DNA from: Pseudaminobacter soli (ex Li et al. 2025)
GTDB taxonomy: Bacteria > Pseudomonadota > Alphaproteobacteria > Rhizobiales > Rhizobiaceae
Direction of reading: 5' to 3'
DNA: 64,000 nucleotides
Assembly: GCF_003012705.1 (NCBI RefSeq)
Contig: NZ_PXYL01000012.1
Coordinates: 1-64,000, forward strand
The translations under genes were made by a program, and so were the position numbers. The number at the start of each line of letters is the position of its first letter. The stretch's first letter is position 1. Below are positions 1 through 8,861 of this stretch, piece by piece. The notes beneath the pieces are model-generated. The model was not told the DNA's origin. It ran no database searches and saw only the letters and a program-made list of their open reading frames with translations.

Positions 1-235
1 TCTCGACGCAGATGACCGGGTACCCCGCTGCCGCAAGCCCACTGTAGAGCCATTGCGACAACGGGCCGGCCTCGAGGCCGACCCGCTTGAAATGCCCGCC
101 GATGGAATGGAGCAGAGCGCCGATTGCATCCGGCTCGGTCTCGACCTTGCCCTCCTTGAGGATCTGACCGGTAGCGTCCATGACGCAGACGCTGGTGGTG
201 CGAACGGACACATCGAGACCGACGAACAGATCCAT
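1..235 (-). CDS. IS110-family transposase, N-terminal part (cut by window edge)
   Basis: This is the first 78 residues of a DEDD-type transposase of the IS110 family; the rest lies beyond the left edge. The start MDLFVGLDVS carries the first catalytic Asp of the RuvC-like DEDD domain (Asp8), and the stretch GLEAGPLSQWLY is the usual second conserved block of IS110 proteins. Members of the family move by cut-out of a circular form and insert without the usual terminal inverted repeats; some use an RNA encoded in the non-coding end of the element. The start at 235 is supported by AAGGAG eight bases upstream, which lies inside a stem-loop (next entry). Whether the copy is complete cannot be told from this window. 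Confidence 0.85.
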   Translation of the reverse strand, partial: MDLFVGLDVSVRTTSVCVMDATGQILKEGKVETEPDAIGALLHSIGGHFKRVGLEAGPLSQWLYSGLAAAGYPVICVE

Positions 236-276
236 GGGCAGGGCTCCTTGACCAGTTAAGCTTGAGGAGCCTGCCC
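236..276 (-). promoter_or_regulatory. Stem-loop covering the transposase ribosome binding site
   Basis: Read on the minus strand, arms at 265-276 and 236-248 pair over about 12 bp with one bulged base, around a 16-base loop (249-264). The 3' arm contains the AAGGAG Shine-Dalgarno (244-249) and ends directly at the ATG. Folding would block translation of the transposase. The non-coding stretch from 277 to about 430 is further GC-rich and partly self-complementary; it should include the left end of the element, but I cannot place the end by eye. Confidence 0.5.
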
Positions 277-433
277 GCAGATTGAAATCCTGTCACCCCC
301 GCAGCGGGAGCGCCACGGGAGCCCCAATCATCCGATCTTTTCTTTACAGCCCGTGGGACATCAGTGGCTGCAGATCCCGTTCCGCGGCGTCCTCATAGTA
401 CCGAGCGCCACCGTTCCAGCGTTTCTCGGCGTG

Positions 434-772
434 CTAGCGGCCCAGGCAAATCTGGCCACGTGCGCCGAAGAAACAAATGCCGCCGGTACGTTTGGGGCCG
501 CCGCGAACGCGGTCCAAAAACCGTGAATTGACCCAGCCGTCGCGCGTGCGCCGAGACTGAACGTGACACCAGCGGCGCGAGGAGGCACATCGAGTGACAT
601 CCACTCGCTCCCCGGCGCGCAGGCGACCTACGACGCGGTGCTGGGGACCGGGTCCTGAGCGGACATCGACATTCCCGGTGACGACGGCTCGGGCCGCCTC
701 CGCCGGCAGCACCGGCACGACTATCGTTGTCGCTGCAAGAGCAGCCAGGATTGCCATTTGCTTCACATTCAT
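434..772 (-). CDS. Secreted SH3b-domain protein
   Basis: A 112-residue protein with a cleavable signal peptide (about residues 1-26, MNVKQMAILA then a hydrophobic run ending in PAEAA) followed by one bacterial SH3-like (SH3b) domain: the blocks VDVRSGPG, VVGRLRAGERVDV and DGWVNSRFL are the typical SH3_3 signature. Two Cys pairs (CASSRRWC, CFFGARGQIC) could form disulfides in the periplasm. SH3b domains often bind cell-wall peptides, but no ligand can be named here. The start at 772 is chosen over an upstream ATG because AGGAGG lies six bases before it. It stands alone between the IS110 fragment and the phosphate transporter. Confidence 0.75.
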   Translation of the reverse strand: MNVKQMAILAALAATTIVVPVLPAEAARAVVTGNVDVRSGPGPQHRVVGRLRAGERVDVTRCASSRRWCHVQSRRTRDGWVNSRFLDRVRGGPKRTGGICFFGARGQICLGR

Positions 773-886
773 GGCTAGCCTCCTATGGCCTGACATGGAG
801 CCTCAATTCGCAGAGGCGGCACACGGTCACGTCCATGTTTGACCCGGAAACATAGGCCGGGATGGATTGAAAGCGAGCCGCCGCCG

Positions 887-2629
887 TTACTCCACATCCG
901 GCATCGGCCGAGGCGCGGTACTTTGTCCTCGGCTCGTCATGCGGACCTCCCGAACTGTCCCCACCGGGTCCTGACTGTCAGGCGCGCCGCGGCCGAAGAG
1001 ATGCGCCGCCGAGCGCCAGGCATGATGCGCGATCCGGCCGAGCCGTCGGGCGGCGTCGACCCTGGCGAAGGCATCCGCGGCGGTCAGCTTTCCCGGCGCG
1101 ACGGAAGCAAGGGTCGCGGCGCGATGGTCCTGCTCCAGTCCGTCGAGTTCCCTCGCTGCGCCCTCCGCCTCGGCGAGCGCTGCGGCGACATCGGACGAAA
1201 CGCTCCAATCGATGGATGCGGCCCGGGCGCTGAGCCCGGATTCCGAAGTGATCGAGCTACCAATCGCCTGTGCCGCGCGCATGGCCCGTGTGCACAGCTC
1301 GGCGGCGCGACGGTCATGCAGAGCTCCGTCCAGCTGTCCTGCGAACTCGCCATTCGTTACGACTTCCACCAGGCGCAAAGCGTGATCGAGCGCGTGCAGC
1401 GTGCTCGTCATGCGGAGTAGTTCGGCCTCGGTCTCGGGCGGCTCCTTCAATTCGGACAGGAAATCCCGCACCTCCTCGAGCGTGGCCGCGGCTGCCGCAG
1501 TGTCCCGCGCCGCAGGTCCGGGCCCACCCGAAAGCGCCGCGGACACCGAAGCGGTCGTGGTCGTCAGCACATCCGCCACGACACGCCGGGCGGTCTCGAC
1601 CGCGATCACCGGACTGGCGAGTGCGCTTGGATCGAGCGCGCGCTGAAGCGCCGTCTGCTTGGAGGGCACGAGCCGCTCCACGGTACGTGTGAACCACTGC
1701 GTCGCCGGAAGAAGCACCGCGACCCCTACGACGTTATAGGCCGTGTGATAGGCGGCAAGCAGCGTCATCCCGTCGACCGACTCGGCCAGGACCTTCATCA
1801 GCGCCGTGGTGAATGGAAAGGCGACGATTGCGATCAGCGCCGCTATGAGCTTGAACAGCACATAGGCAAGCGCAAGGCGCTTGGCGGTCGCGCTGGCACC
1901 GATGGCTGCCAAAGCCGAGCTGGTCGCCGTGCCGATATTCTGGCCGATGATCAGTGCCGTGCCTTGCTCCAGGCTCACTGCTCCGGCGTAGAAAGCCGAA
2001 AGGGTGACGGCGATGGCGGCCGTCGAGGACTGCATCACCGCAGTCATCGCCAGGCCGACGACGATCAGGGTCATGAGGCCGACCGACCCTGCGATCCAGC
2101 CAACCCCGGGCGGGCCCAGCACGGCGGGCAGGTCAGACGGATGCAGGCTCTGGGCGAGGCCGCCCATGCCCTGCTGGAGCGTCGCCAACCCGTAGAGCAC
2201 CAGCGCGAAGCCCGCGAGCGCGCCACCCGCCGCCGCGATCCGCCTGCCCCCCAGCAATTTGGCCAGCGCGCCAACGAAGATGATCGGCAGCGCATAGGTC
2301 GAAAGCGAGACGCGCAGGCCGATCAGCGCCACGAGCCAGCCGGTGCCCGTCGTGCCGACATTGGCGCCGAACACGAGGCCGAGCCCCTGGGGAAAGGTGA
2401 GAAGCCCGGCGCTTACCAGGCCGATTGTCGTCATCGTCACCGCGCTCGACGACTGCACAAGCAGCGTGACGACCGCCCCCCAGAAGGCGCCCGAGAGCGG
2501 CGTGGCCGCCGCCTTGGCGAGAACGGTGCGCAGGGCCGATCCCGCCAGCGCCTTCAGGCCGTCGGTCATGACGGTCATGCCGAGCAGGAACAGCCCGACG
2601 CCGCCGAGAATGGCGATTGCCGTCGACAT
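887..2629 (-). CDS. Na+/phosphate cotransporter family protein (NptA/YjbB-like)
   Basis: A 580-residue inner-membrane protein. The N-terminal 340 residues hold two inverted Na_Pi_cotrans repeats, each with the family signature: QSSSA (residues 59-63) with GANVGTT (88-94), and MQSSTAAI (199-206) with GQNIGTA (229-235). The C-terminal 230 residues are a soluble, mostly helical PhoU-like region. Such proteins take up or export phosphate with sodium; direction is not predictable. The start at 2629 is set by GGAGGAG about nine bases upstream; the reading frame stays open to 2926 but that extension has no membrane or family character. No pho genes are adjacent. Confidence 0.85.
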   Translation of the reverse strand: MSTAIAILGGVGLFLLGMTVMTDGLKALAGSALRTVLAKAAATPLSGAFWGAVVTLLVQSSSAVTMTTIGLVSAGLLTFPQGLGLVFGANVGTTGTGWLVALIGLRVSLSTYALPIIFVGALAKLLGGRRIAAAGGALAGFALVLYGLATLQQGMGGLAQSLHPSDLPAVLGPPGVGWIAGSVGLMTLIVVGLAMTAVMQSSTAAIAVTLSAFYAGAVSLEQGTALIIGQNIGTATSSALAAIGASATAKRLALAYVLFKLIAALIAIVAFPFTTALMKVLAESVDGMTLLAAYHTAYNVVGVAVLLPATQWFTRTVERLVPSKQTALQRALDPSALASPVIAVETARRVVADVLTTTTASVSAALSGGPGPAARDTAAAAATLEEVRDFLSELKEPPETEAELLRMTSTLHALDHALRLVEVVTNGEFAGQLDGALHDRRAAELCTRAMRAAQAIGSSITSESGLSARAASIDWSVSSDVAAALAEAEGAARELDGLEQDHRAATLASVAPGKLTAADAFARVDAARRLGRIAHHAWRSAAHLFGRGAPDSQDPVGTVREVRMTSRGQSTAPRPMPDVE

Positions 2630-3218
2630 GCACGTCTCCTCCCGCCTAGGCTTCCGGGGCTTGAGCTCTTTGGAGACATAGCGCCAAGCGAAGCTATGCC
2701 GATAGCCTTCGCTGTGGCTGCGGTCGAATTCTGGCGCCGAGGCGGTTTCAGCCCGTGCGTTCAAAGACTCCTGTCCATAAGCTGTTTCTTTATGAGGGAA
2801 GTCTGGTCCGACTTGACCGAGATCAAATGAGCGGCCTTCGAAACGGCTTATCCGCCCGGCACGCACACGGAGCCTCACATTGGACGACTTTGACTTTCGC
2901 GCCCCCTCAACGGAGCAAACCGACACGCAGCCCGGGAGGTACAGCTGTGTGGAAAACGACCGGGCTTGCTACAGTATGGGACGCGGACCTCGGCGCCGCT
3001 GCCACCCTGGACAGCAGGCAGCTCACGAACATCCCAGTTCAGCGCGCTGAAGTCGCCTGCTCCGTCCTGAACAGGATCTTTGCGATGGGGAACACGCCCC
3101 TGGTCCGCTGCTCCAAAGGCTGCGACCACGCCACGCGCTGCAGCATGCGGCCTGCGCTCAAGACCATCAACCATGGATGAAAGCCATAGCGCTTTTGAGG
3201 TTCACCTCATCGCACAGT
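2630..3218. other. 589-base stretch with no supportable gene
   Basis: Between the phosphate transporter and the DUF1194 gene there are open frames on both strands (for example plus 2755-3180 and minus 2875-3174), but none has a convincing ribosome binding site, domain or hydrophobic pattern. The upstream part (2630-2850) probably carries the promoter of the transporter gene. The rest could be a decayed gene; I recognise nothing in it. Confidence 0.4.
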
Positions 3219-4085
3219 CTATCGAACACTGTTGCTGGCATATTGCGCGCCTGCGGCGCCGCCAGTCTGACTGTCACTGATCTCCAGCACAAGCTTGCGG
3301 CGAAGCGCCATTGCGTATTCTTCGGGCTTGCTTGGCGCGACCACGAAGGCTCCCGCCCCGGTGATGACGTTGTGTTCCAGATATCCCGGCAGGTCATCGG
3401 TAATTCCGGGCTCGTCTCGCGAAACCGCAATGCCGTTGACGATGTAGCCGACCTCGAATGCCCGCGCCCGGCTGTCGCTGACCGAAAGCCCGTCATTGTT
3501 GGTGCCGTTCGTCGAAACGTCGATGACCTTGCGTCCCGCATGGCCGGGGTATCTGCCGAGCAGCAATCTGCCGGCATCGATGGCGAATGACAGAGAGGTT
3601 CTGCCGCCTCCCCTTCGCTCGATGCCGTCGCTTCCGCGTTCAAGGATGCGGCCCGCGGCATTGCTGGCATCCTCGGCACCGCACAGCCGGGTCCAGGGAA
3701 GGATGACGTCCAGCTTTCCGACGCTCGACCACTCGACATAGGAGATCGCGACGCATCCGATCGCACCGCTTGCAATGGCCTTGGCGACCTCCGCGGATCG
3801 CAGCGCCTCGACATGACCGTTGAGCTGCAGCTGCGCGGTGCCGGGGCCGATGGAGGAGGATTTGTCGACGGCGAAGATGACCGCTGTGTCCACCGCATCG
3901 TCCTCGACGGCAAATGCTACGTCTGGCGACAGCGTCATTGAGTGCAGGGCTACAAATGCGGCGGCAAGAGAGCCGCAGAAGGCTCCCCTTTTTCGAACCG
4001 GCGATCTCCACTCGGCTGGAAATATGCCCGAGGCTGCGAGGCGTGCGCACGCTCCGATTGCCGGGGCCGAGTTGGCCATATGCAT
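3219..4085 (-). CDS. DUF1194 (von Willebrand factor A-like) secreted protein
   Basis: The 288-residue product has an export signal (charged RKRG, then a hydrophobic run around residues 34-59) and a vWA-like fold. The metal-binding DxSxS motif appears as DKSSS (residues 74-78), and the DUF1194 blocks VAISYVEWSS, GGGRTSLSFAID, GRKVIDVSTNGTNN and NGIAV follow in order. DUF1194 proteins are common in rhizobia and presumably bind a partner through a metal site in the periplasm; the role is unknown. Two starts are possible: 4145, or 4085 (used here), which has GGAGA eight bases upstream. The long region before the hydrophobic core is unusual for a signal peptide, so the true start is uncertain. Confidence 0.75.
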   Translation of the reverse strand: MHMANSAPAIGACARLAASGIFPAEWRSPVRKRGAFCGSLAAAFVALHSMTLSPDVAFAVEDDAVDTAVIFAVDKSSSIGPGTAQLQLNGHVEALRSAEVAKAIASGAIGCVAISYVEWSSVGKLDVILPWTRLCGAEDASNAAGRILERGSDGIERRGGGRTSLSFAIDAGRLLLGRYPGHAGRKVIDVSTNGTNNDGLSVSDSRARAFEVGYIVNGIAVSRDEPGITDDLPGYLEHNVITGAGAFVVAPSKPEEYAMALRRKLVLEISDSQTGGAAGAQYASNSVR

Positions 4086-4527
4086 GCGAGCGTCTCCGGT
4101 TCGGATGATTGGCTTTGGCTTCCGGGATGGATCGCATCCGGTCATCGCCCGTCGAAATCGCGCGGCGGCCGGCCCTTTTCATGCGGGTCCCAGCTGGAAG
4201 CCGACCGCATCAGCATCAGTAGCCTGACCGCATCGTGAAGCAGTTCGGAGCTCTCTCTCAGCCAAATGCGTAGCATCTGCGCTCTCTCGCCTCGTCTGTC
4301 TTCCCAATGTTGACAGAACAGTAATTGCCGGCAGGAGACGCAAAACTCACTCCGCCGAACGCGTTACGGACATGCTCTTCCGGTGTCCGTATTCGCTAGC
4401 GGGAGATTGTTGTGCCAATATTTGGTCTTGATAAAATAATGCCGTTCCCGGAAGAAATTAGCCTATTGAAATAGTGGCTTCAGGCAGGAATCTATTTGTC
4501 TTTCTTCTTTCGGCGGGGTGGAGAGGA
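4086..4527. other. Divergent intergenic region, AT-richer than surroundings
   Basis: This separates the DUF1194 gene (minus) from the winged-helix regulator (plus). It contains a TTGACA at about 4308-4314 and an AT-rich patch near 4420-4465 that could carry promoters for either side. I see no gene, RNA or clear operator in it. Confidence 0.35.
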
Positions 4528-5859
4528 ATGCGGGCGAAGCGCTTTCACGATCTGGTATTCGATGCCGACATGCTGTCTGCGCGGCGGGACGACGGCACAG
4601 AGCTGCGTTTCACCCGGCACGAGCGGGCCCTGTTGCTCAATTTTGCCGGCCATCCGGGAAAGTTGCTCAGCCGCGCCTGGCTTATGGGCATGCTGGCCAG
4701 GGACGGCTCGGAAACGAGCGAGCGGAATATCGATTTTCTCGTCAATCGCCTGCGGACCCGGCTGAGTGACAATGCGCGCAAGCCGCGCTTCATCGCGACG
4801 CAGTATGGCGAAGGATATATCTGGATCGCGGAGCCGGCGGCCGATACGCCTGCCGCCGCTTTTCTCGTCATCGGGCCGGTCTACGGGCTGGATGCGGCTG
4901 CTTCCCCGCTTGCGGCGCATGTACTGGCCGCGCTGGATCGGGCGTTACGGAAGTCCATGGGACCGGACAGACCGGTCGTTTCCGAACCCGGCTGGAACCG
5001 CGAACTCAGCCCCGACAATGTCGACTACAGCATGGATGTCAGCCTCCATCTCGAGGGCGACACCCTCCATGCGGCTTTTGTCCTGCGGCAGGTCTCCACG
5101 CGCCAGGTGATCAGCGCCATTCGCGTAAACATCGGCGACGCCGAAGTCTCGCAGATGGCAAAGCATGTCGCGGAGCAGGTCAGGAAAGCCATCTGGGCGC
5201 ATCTGGCGATCCCGGACAGTGCGGACGCCACTCCGGTCGACACGCCCTTGCATCTGCGCATCCATGACGCGGCCATTGTGCTGGCGCGGTCGCTCGAAAG
5301 CTGGCGCGAAAACGAGATGCAGCTCGCTGCAGCGCGCGCGGAACGTCCCGACGACCCGACGCTCGCCATCATGTGGGGCATGACGCTCTACGCAAAGCTG
5401 GTGATGCAGATGCAGCGGGAGAAGCTGCCGGTCTCGGCCTGGAGAGCCATCGAGGACGAAATAGAGGAGCTGGCCTTCGCCAGTTTGCCGAAGGTGCAGA
5501 GCAACCCGCTTCTGGTGCTCGGCGTTGCAAAGCTCCTCATGTTCATCGGCCGCGGGCATCTGGACCTGGCCGCGAGCCTTGCCGACGAGGCGTTCGCTAA
5601 AAGCACGGCCTTCGCCGCCGCCTTTGCCGTCCAGGGGCAAATCCGCATGTTCAAAGGGGCGATCGACCAATCGCTCATGCTGCTCGACAAGGGGATCGAG
5701 CTGTCGGAGCGCGGCAGCGAGTTCCACATCTACCTGTTGGTGCTGAAATGCACCGCGTTGCTTGCCGCCGACGATCGCCCGGCCCTGGATCGGGTCTGCA
5801 CCGAGCTTTACGCGTTGCCAGCCCTATCATTTGGGACGGCTGGCCGGCCTCGCGCATGA
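4528..5859 (+). pseudogene. Winged-helix (OmpR-type) and TPR regulator, probably 3'-truncated
   Basis: Residues 8-100 form an OmpR/PhoB-type winged-helix DNA-binding domain (FTRHERALL, then SERNIDFLVNRLRTRL recognition region and the FIATQYGEGYIW wing). The remainder is alpha-helical with TPR-like units, as in CadC/HilA-type regulators without a receiver domain or membrane segment. The ATG at 4528 has GGAG just upstream; a GTG at 4474 is less likely. The last meaningful residues are ...LYALPALS near 5,825; the final nine residues are the antisense of the neighbouring minus-strand gene, so the 3' end seems lost in a deletion. It may still make a DNA-binding protein. Target genes are unknown. 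Confidence 0.65.
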
Positions 5860-5989
5860 ACAGCACGGTTCCCTGCCACAGGAACTGCACGAGCGCTGAC
5901 AGCGAAAGCGTAAGCACGGCTATGGACAGAAAAATTCCCGGCACCGAGGCTTCGTAGGCCTCAGTCTTCGACACCCCCGTCTGATCCAT
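5675..5989 (-). pseudogene. N-terminal fragment of a single-span membrane protein
   Basis: The start MDQTGVSKTEAYEASVPG at 5989 has a strong ribosome binding site (GGGAGGGGG). Residues 18-45 form one membrane segment (FLSIAVLTLSLSALVQFLWQ). After about residue 55, near base 5,825, the frame runs into the antisense of the regulator gene and becomes an Arg/Pro/Cys-rich read-through to the stop at 5675. So only the first 55 residues look real. I do not recognise the family. Both this gene and its convergent neighbour lose their 3' ends at the same place. Confidence 0.5.
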
Positions 5990-6290
5990 GGCTTCCCCCT
6001 CCCGGACCTTATGTTTCCCCTTTAAGCCGACTTCCGAATGTCTCCCTGAACCAAGTGTCCGGAGACGCGTATTCTCCGTTTCACGAACGATATCAAACAA
6101 CCAAGTGGCGGCGGTGTAAACGGCGGCCGGCCCTAAGCCGATAGGTGCAGCGGGCGGCCCGTGACCCACATTGCGACGTGACAGATCGGCTAGCGCATTT
6201 GACGCTTGCAGACCTTGGTCGATTGGTTCAACGGGAAGCTATCGAGCCAGCGCCGAAGTGTCGGCGCTTCGCACTCCACAAGGCAGCCGC
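5990..6290. other. Divergent intergenic region, 301 bases
   Basis: It should hold the promoters of the truncated membrane-protein gene (minus) and the acetyltransferase (plus). A small perfect hairpin, AGCGCCGA and TCGGCGCT around AGTG, lies at 6249-6268, 22 bases before the acetyltransferase start. No gene or RNA recognised. Confidence 0.35.
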
Positions 6291-6704
6291 ATGGATATCG
6301 AAGTCACCGAAACCCCTTCGCCTGAGGATCTGGCCATCGTCGGCGACAATCTGGCCGCCTTCAACGCAAGCGATGTGGGACCGGCCGACAGGCGGCCGCT
6401 TGCCGTATTGGTGCGGGACGATGACGGCACTGTCGTTGCCGGCATTTCGGGCTACACGGCCTGGGGCTGGCTCTATGTGCAGTGGCTTTGGGTGCATGAG
6501 AGCCTGCGCGGCCAGAACATGGCCTCGCGCATGCTGCAGGCAGCGGAAGATGAGGCGACCGCGCGCGGCTGCCATGGCGCCTATATCGACACCTTCAGCC
6601 CCGTAGCGCTAAAGGTCTATCAGCGCCAAGGCTACAAGCCCTTCGGCACCCTGCCGGATTTTCCGAAGGGCCGCACGCGGACCTTTTTGGCGAAAAGCTT
6701 GTAG
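6291..6704 (+). CDS. GNAT-family N-acetyltransferase
   Basis: A 137-residue single-domain acetyltransferase. The acetyl-CoA loop is QNMASRMLQAAEDEA (motif A, in the R/QxxGxG/A position of GNAT proteins), preceded by the beta-strand LYVQWLWVHESLRG, and the C-terminal VYQRQGYKPFGTL is motif B. The substrate cannot be told; the close relatives I know of are uncharacterised small-molecule acetylases. The frame is open from 6171, but ATG 6291 gives the normal family N-terminus. It is convergent with anmK, with eight bases between the stops. Confidence 0.8.
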   Translation: MDIEVTETPSPEDLAIVGDNLAAFNASDVGPADRRPLAVLVRDDDGTVVAGISGYTAWGWLYVQWLWVHESLRGQNMASRMLQAAEDEATARGCHGAYIDTFSPVALKVYQRQGYKPFGTLPDFPKGRTRTFLAKSL

Positions 6705-6712
6705 GCCGGCAA

Positions 6713-7828
6713 TCAGCCGGCAATACGCCCACCGGTCATCGGCTGTGGCACGCCGGTCGTGCTGGGGAAGCTGATCGGCAGGCCGCGCAGCGCGCGCACC
6801 GCCAGAAACGCAAAGCACTCTGCCTCCACCGCATCGCCGCGCCAGCCGATCTTGTCGGCCGAGATGGCCTCGACGCCGGCACGTGCGCCAAGCATTGCCA
6901 TCAGTGTCGGGTTGCGGCGGCCGCCGCCCGAGACGTAGAGCGTCTTTGGGCGCTGCGGCAGAAGGTCGAGTGCCTTGCCGACGCATGAGGCGCTGAAGGC
7001 CGTCAGCAGCGCGGCGCCGTCCGCATCGCTCAGACCATCGGCCATAGCGGCGGTGAAGTCAAAGCGGTCGAGCGACTTCGGGTAAGGCGCAGAGAGGTAG
7101 GGGTGCTCGAGGAGCTTTGCCAGCCTTGCCTCGTCCACCTTGCCCGTAGCGGCGAGCGCGCCGTCCCGGTCCATTTCGCCCAGTCCGCGCGCCTTGATGA
7201 AATCGTTGATCGGCGCATTGGCCGGCCCGGTGTCGAAGGCGACCAAATCGCCCTTGCCGTCCCACCAGGTAATATTGCCGACGCCGCCGAGATTGAGGAT
7301 CGCGCTGTCGCCGCGCGCGCCGGCCGTGCCCAGGAGCGCCGCGTGATAGGCGGCCGCGAGCGGCGCGCCCTGCCCTCCGGCGCGGACGTCGGCGGTGCGG
7401 AAATCGTAGACCACCTTTGTGCCGAGGATCGAATGCATCAACTCGCCGTCGCCGAGCTGACGCGTATCGCCCGCACGGCCCTTCTGCGGGCCGCGATGCA
7501 GCACCGTCTGGCCGTGGAAGCCGACGACACCGATGTCGTCCATCGTCATGCCGGCCTCTTCCACCACCTGCTTAACCGCCACCGATTGCGCGCGGGTCAG
7601 GGCCTCTTCAGCCTCGGCGAAGATCGCCGGTTCCGGCCCCTCGAAATTCCACGCGCGTGCGGCAGCCTGCGCCTCTTCCAGCATGGGGCGGACGAAGGCT
7701 TCGTAGGGAACGAGCGCGTAAGGACCAAAAGTCTCGATGCGCTCGCCATCGGTCTTCAGCAGAGCGACGTCGATGTTTCCGTCGAGCACGGTTCCGGTCA
7801 TCAGCCCGACCGACCAGATGGGTTCCAT
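6713..7828 (-). CDS. anmK: Anhydro-N-acetylmuramic acid kinase
   Basis: AnmK hydrolyses the 1,6-anhydro bond of anhydro-MurNAc and phosphorylates it with ATP to give MurNAc-6-phosphate, the substrate of MurQ. The 371-residue length and the motifs fit: ATP-binding [10 protein letters not shown] (residues 8-17), [24 protein letters not shown], and [13 protein letters not shown] near the C-terminus. It is the last gene of the murQ-led minus-strand run: the hydrolase stop lies two bases upstream, and GGAGCG before the ATG sits in that gene. It acts in the cytoplasm on lytic-transglycosylase products brought in by the ABC transporter. Confidence 0.95.
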   Translation of the reverse strand: MEPIWSVGLMTGTVLDGNIDVALLKTDGERIETFGPYALVPYEAFVRPMLEEAQAAARAWNFEGPEPAIFAEAEEALTRAQSVAVKQVVEEAGMTMDDIGVVGFHGQTVLHRGPQKGRAGDTRQLGDGELMHSILGTKVVYDFRTADVRAGGQGAPLAAAYHAALLGTAGARGDSAILNLGGVGNITWWDGKGDLVAFDTGPANAPINDFIKARGLGEMDRDGALAATGKVDEARLAKLLEHPYLSAPYPKSLDRFDFTAAMADGLSDADGAALLTAFSASCVGKALDLLPQRPKTLYVSGGGRRNPTLMAMLGARAGVEAISADKIGWRGDAVEAECFAFLAVRALRGLPISFPSTTGVPQPMTGGRIAG

Positions 7829-7830
7829 GG

Positions 7831-8853
7831 TTACGCTCCGTTGATGAGGTTGCCGACCTGGCGGCGAAGGTCTTGAATGCCGCTGTCGAAATGCCGGGTC
7901 GGGTGGATGCGGTTGGTGAGCAGCGTCCAGGCGAGCCCCGCGTCGAAGTCGATCCAGAGGGCCGTGCCAGTAAAGCCGGTGTGGCCGATGGTGCCGGGGC
8001 TGCAGCCGTCGCCGCCGAACCAGCCGGCGCGCGCGTGTTCCCAGCCATGGGTGTGCTTGTCCGACAGCGGGGTGCGCATCAGCGCAATGACATTCTCCGA
8101 AGCGCCGCTGCCATCGAGCAGCCCTTGCGCGAAGTCCAGCACCGAGCCGGCCGTGCCGAAGAGACCGGCATGGGCAGCGCCCTGGAGCGCGGAACAGTTG
8201 TCGTCATGAACCTCGCCGCACAGCACCCGGTGGCGCCAGGTACAGTCCTCCGTCGCGGCCGACTGCGCGGGATCGGCCGAAAACGCGAAGCCCGGCCCGG
8301 CGTCCATGTCGCGGATCGATTTGCCCGACAGGCGCTCCATGGCGAGCCCGAGCAGGATGAAGTTGATGTCGGAATAGACCGGCTCGCTTAGCCTGCGCCA
8401 TTCGCGCTGCAGCACGAAGGCGCGCAGCAGTTGCGGGTCGCGGCCATAGGTGTAGATCGGTTCGACCGCAGGAAACGGCGTCTGATGGCCGAGGCATTGC
8501 CGGAAGGTCACCTGACGTTCCCAGGCGTTGGCATCATATTGCCGAAGGTCGGGCAGCAGCGTGGTCAGCGGCGCGTCGAGGTCTATTGCGCCGGCCTCGG
8601 CCAGCGCCAGAATGCGCGGCGTGGTGAAGATGACCTTTGTCAGCGAGGCGAGGTCGAACCAGGTGTCCTCCCGCATCGGCCGCTCGGACGGAATGCGCTG
8701 TGCGAGACCAACGGCTTTCGTCAGCCGGTGTCCCTCGCGGTCGACAATGCCCAGCACGCCGCCCGGAATGCGACCCGTCTCGATCGCCTTCTGCGACGGG
8801 GCGAAGGCGCGGTCGAAGCGGTGCTGGAGATCGTCGGTGGCCATGTCCTGCAT
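7831..8853 (-). CDS. Serine hydrolase, class C beta-lactamase/esterase fold (YbbE-like)
   Basis: A 340-residue member of the beta-lactamase/penicillin-binding family. The three catalytic motifs are visible: SLTK (Ser70-Lys73), YSD (Tyr160-Asp162, the Tyr-x-Asn site) and GHTG in the last third, in place of KTG. There is no signal peptide, so the protein should stay in the cytoplasm. The Bacillus subtilis murQ-murR-murP locus also contains a gene of this family (ybbE), so the association with MurNAc catabolism recurs with a different transporter. Substrate unknown; a D-amino-acid peptide or lactyl ester is a guess. It starts eight bases after the ATPase stop; ATG 8844 is an alternative. Confidence 0.85.
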   Translation of the reverse strand: MQDMATDDLQHRFDRAFAPSQKAIETGRIPGGVLGIVDREGHRLTKAVGLAQRIPSERPMREDTWFDLASLTKVIFTTPRILALAEAGAIDLDAPLTTLLPDLRQYDANAWERQVTFRQCLGHQTPFPAVEPIYTYGRDPQLLRAFVLQREWRRLSEPVYSDINFILLGLAMERLSGKSIRDMDAGPGFAFSADPAQSAATEDCTWRHRVLCGEVHDDNCSALQGAAHAGLFGTAGSVLDFAQGLLDGSGASENVIALMRTPLSDKHTHGWEHARAGWFGGDGCSPGTIGHTGFTGTALWIDFDAGLAWTLLTNRIHPTRHFDSGIQDLRRQVGNLINGA

Positions 8854-8861
8854 CTACTCCA

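Noticed and set aside
2755-3180. Plus-strand 141-codon frame in the empty region
   Set aside because: No ribosome binding site, no hydrophobic or domain pattern; kept only as part of the unassigned region.
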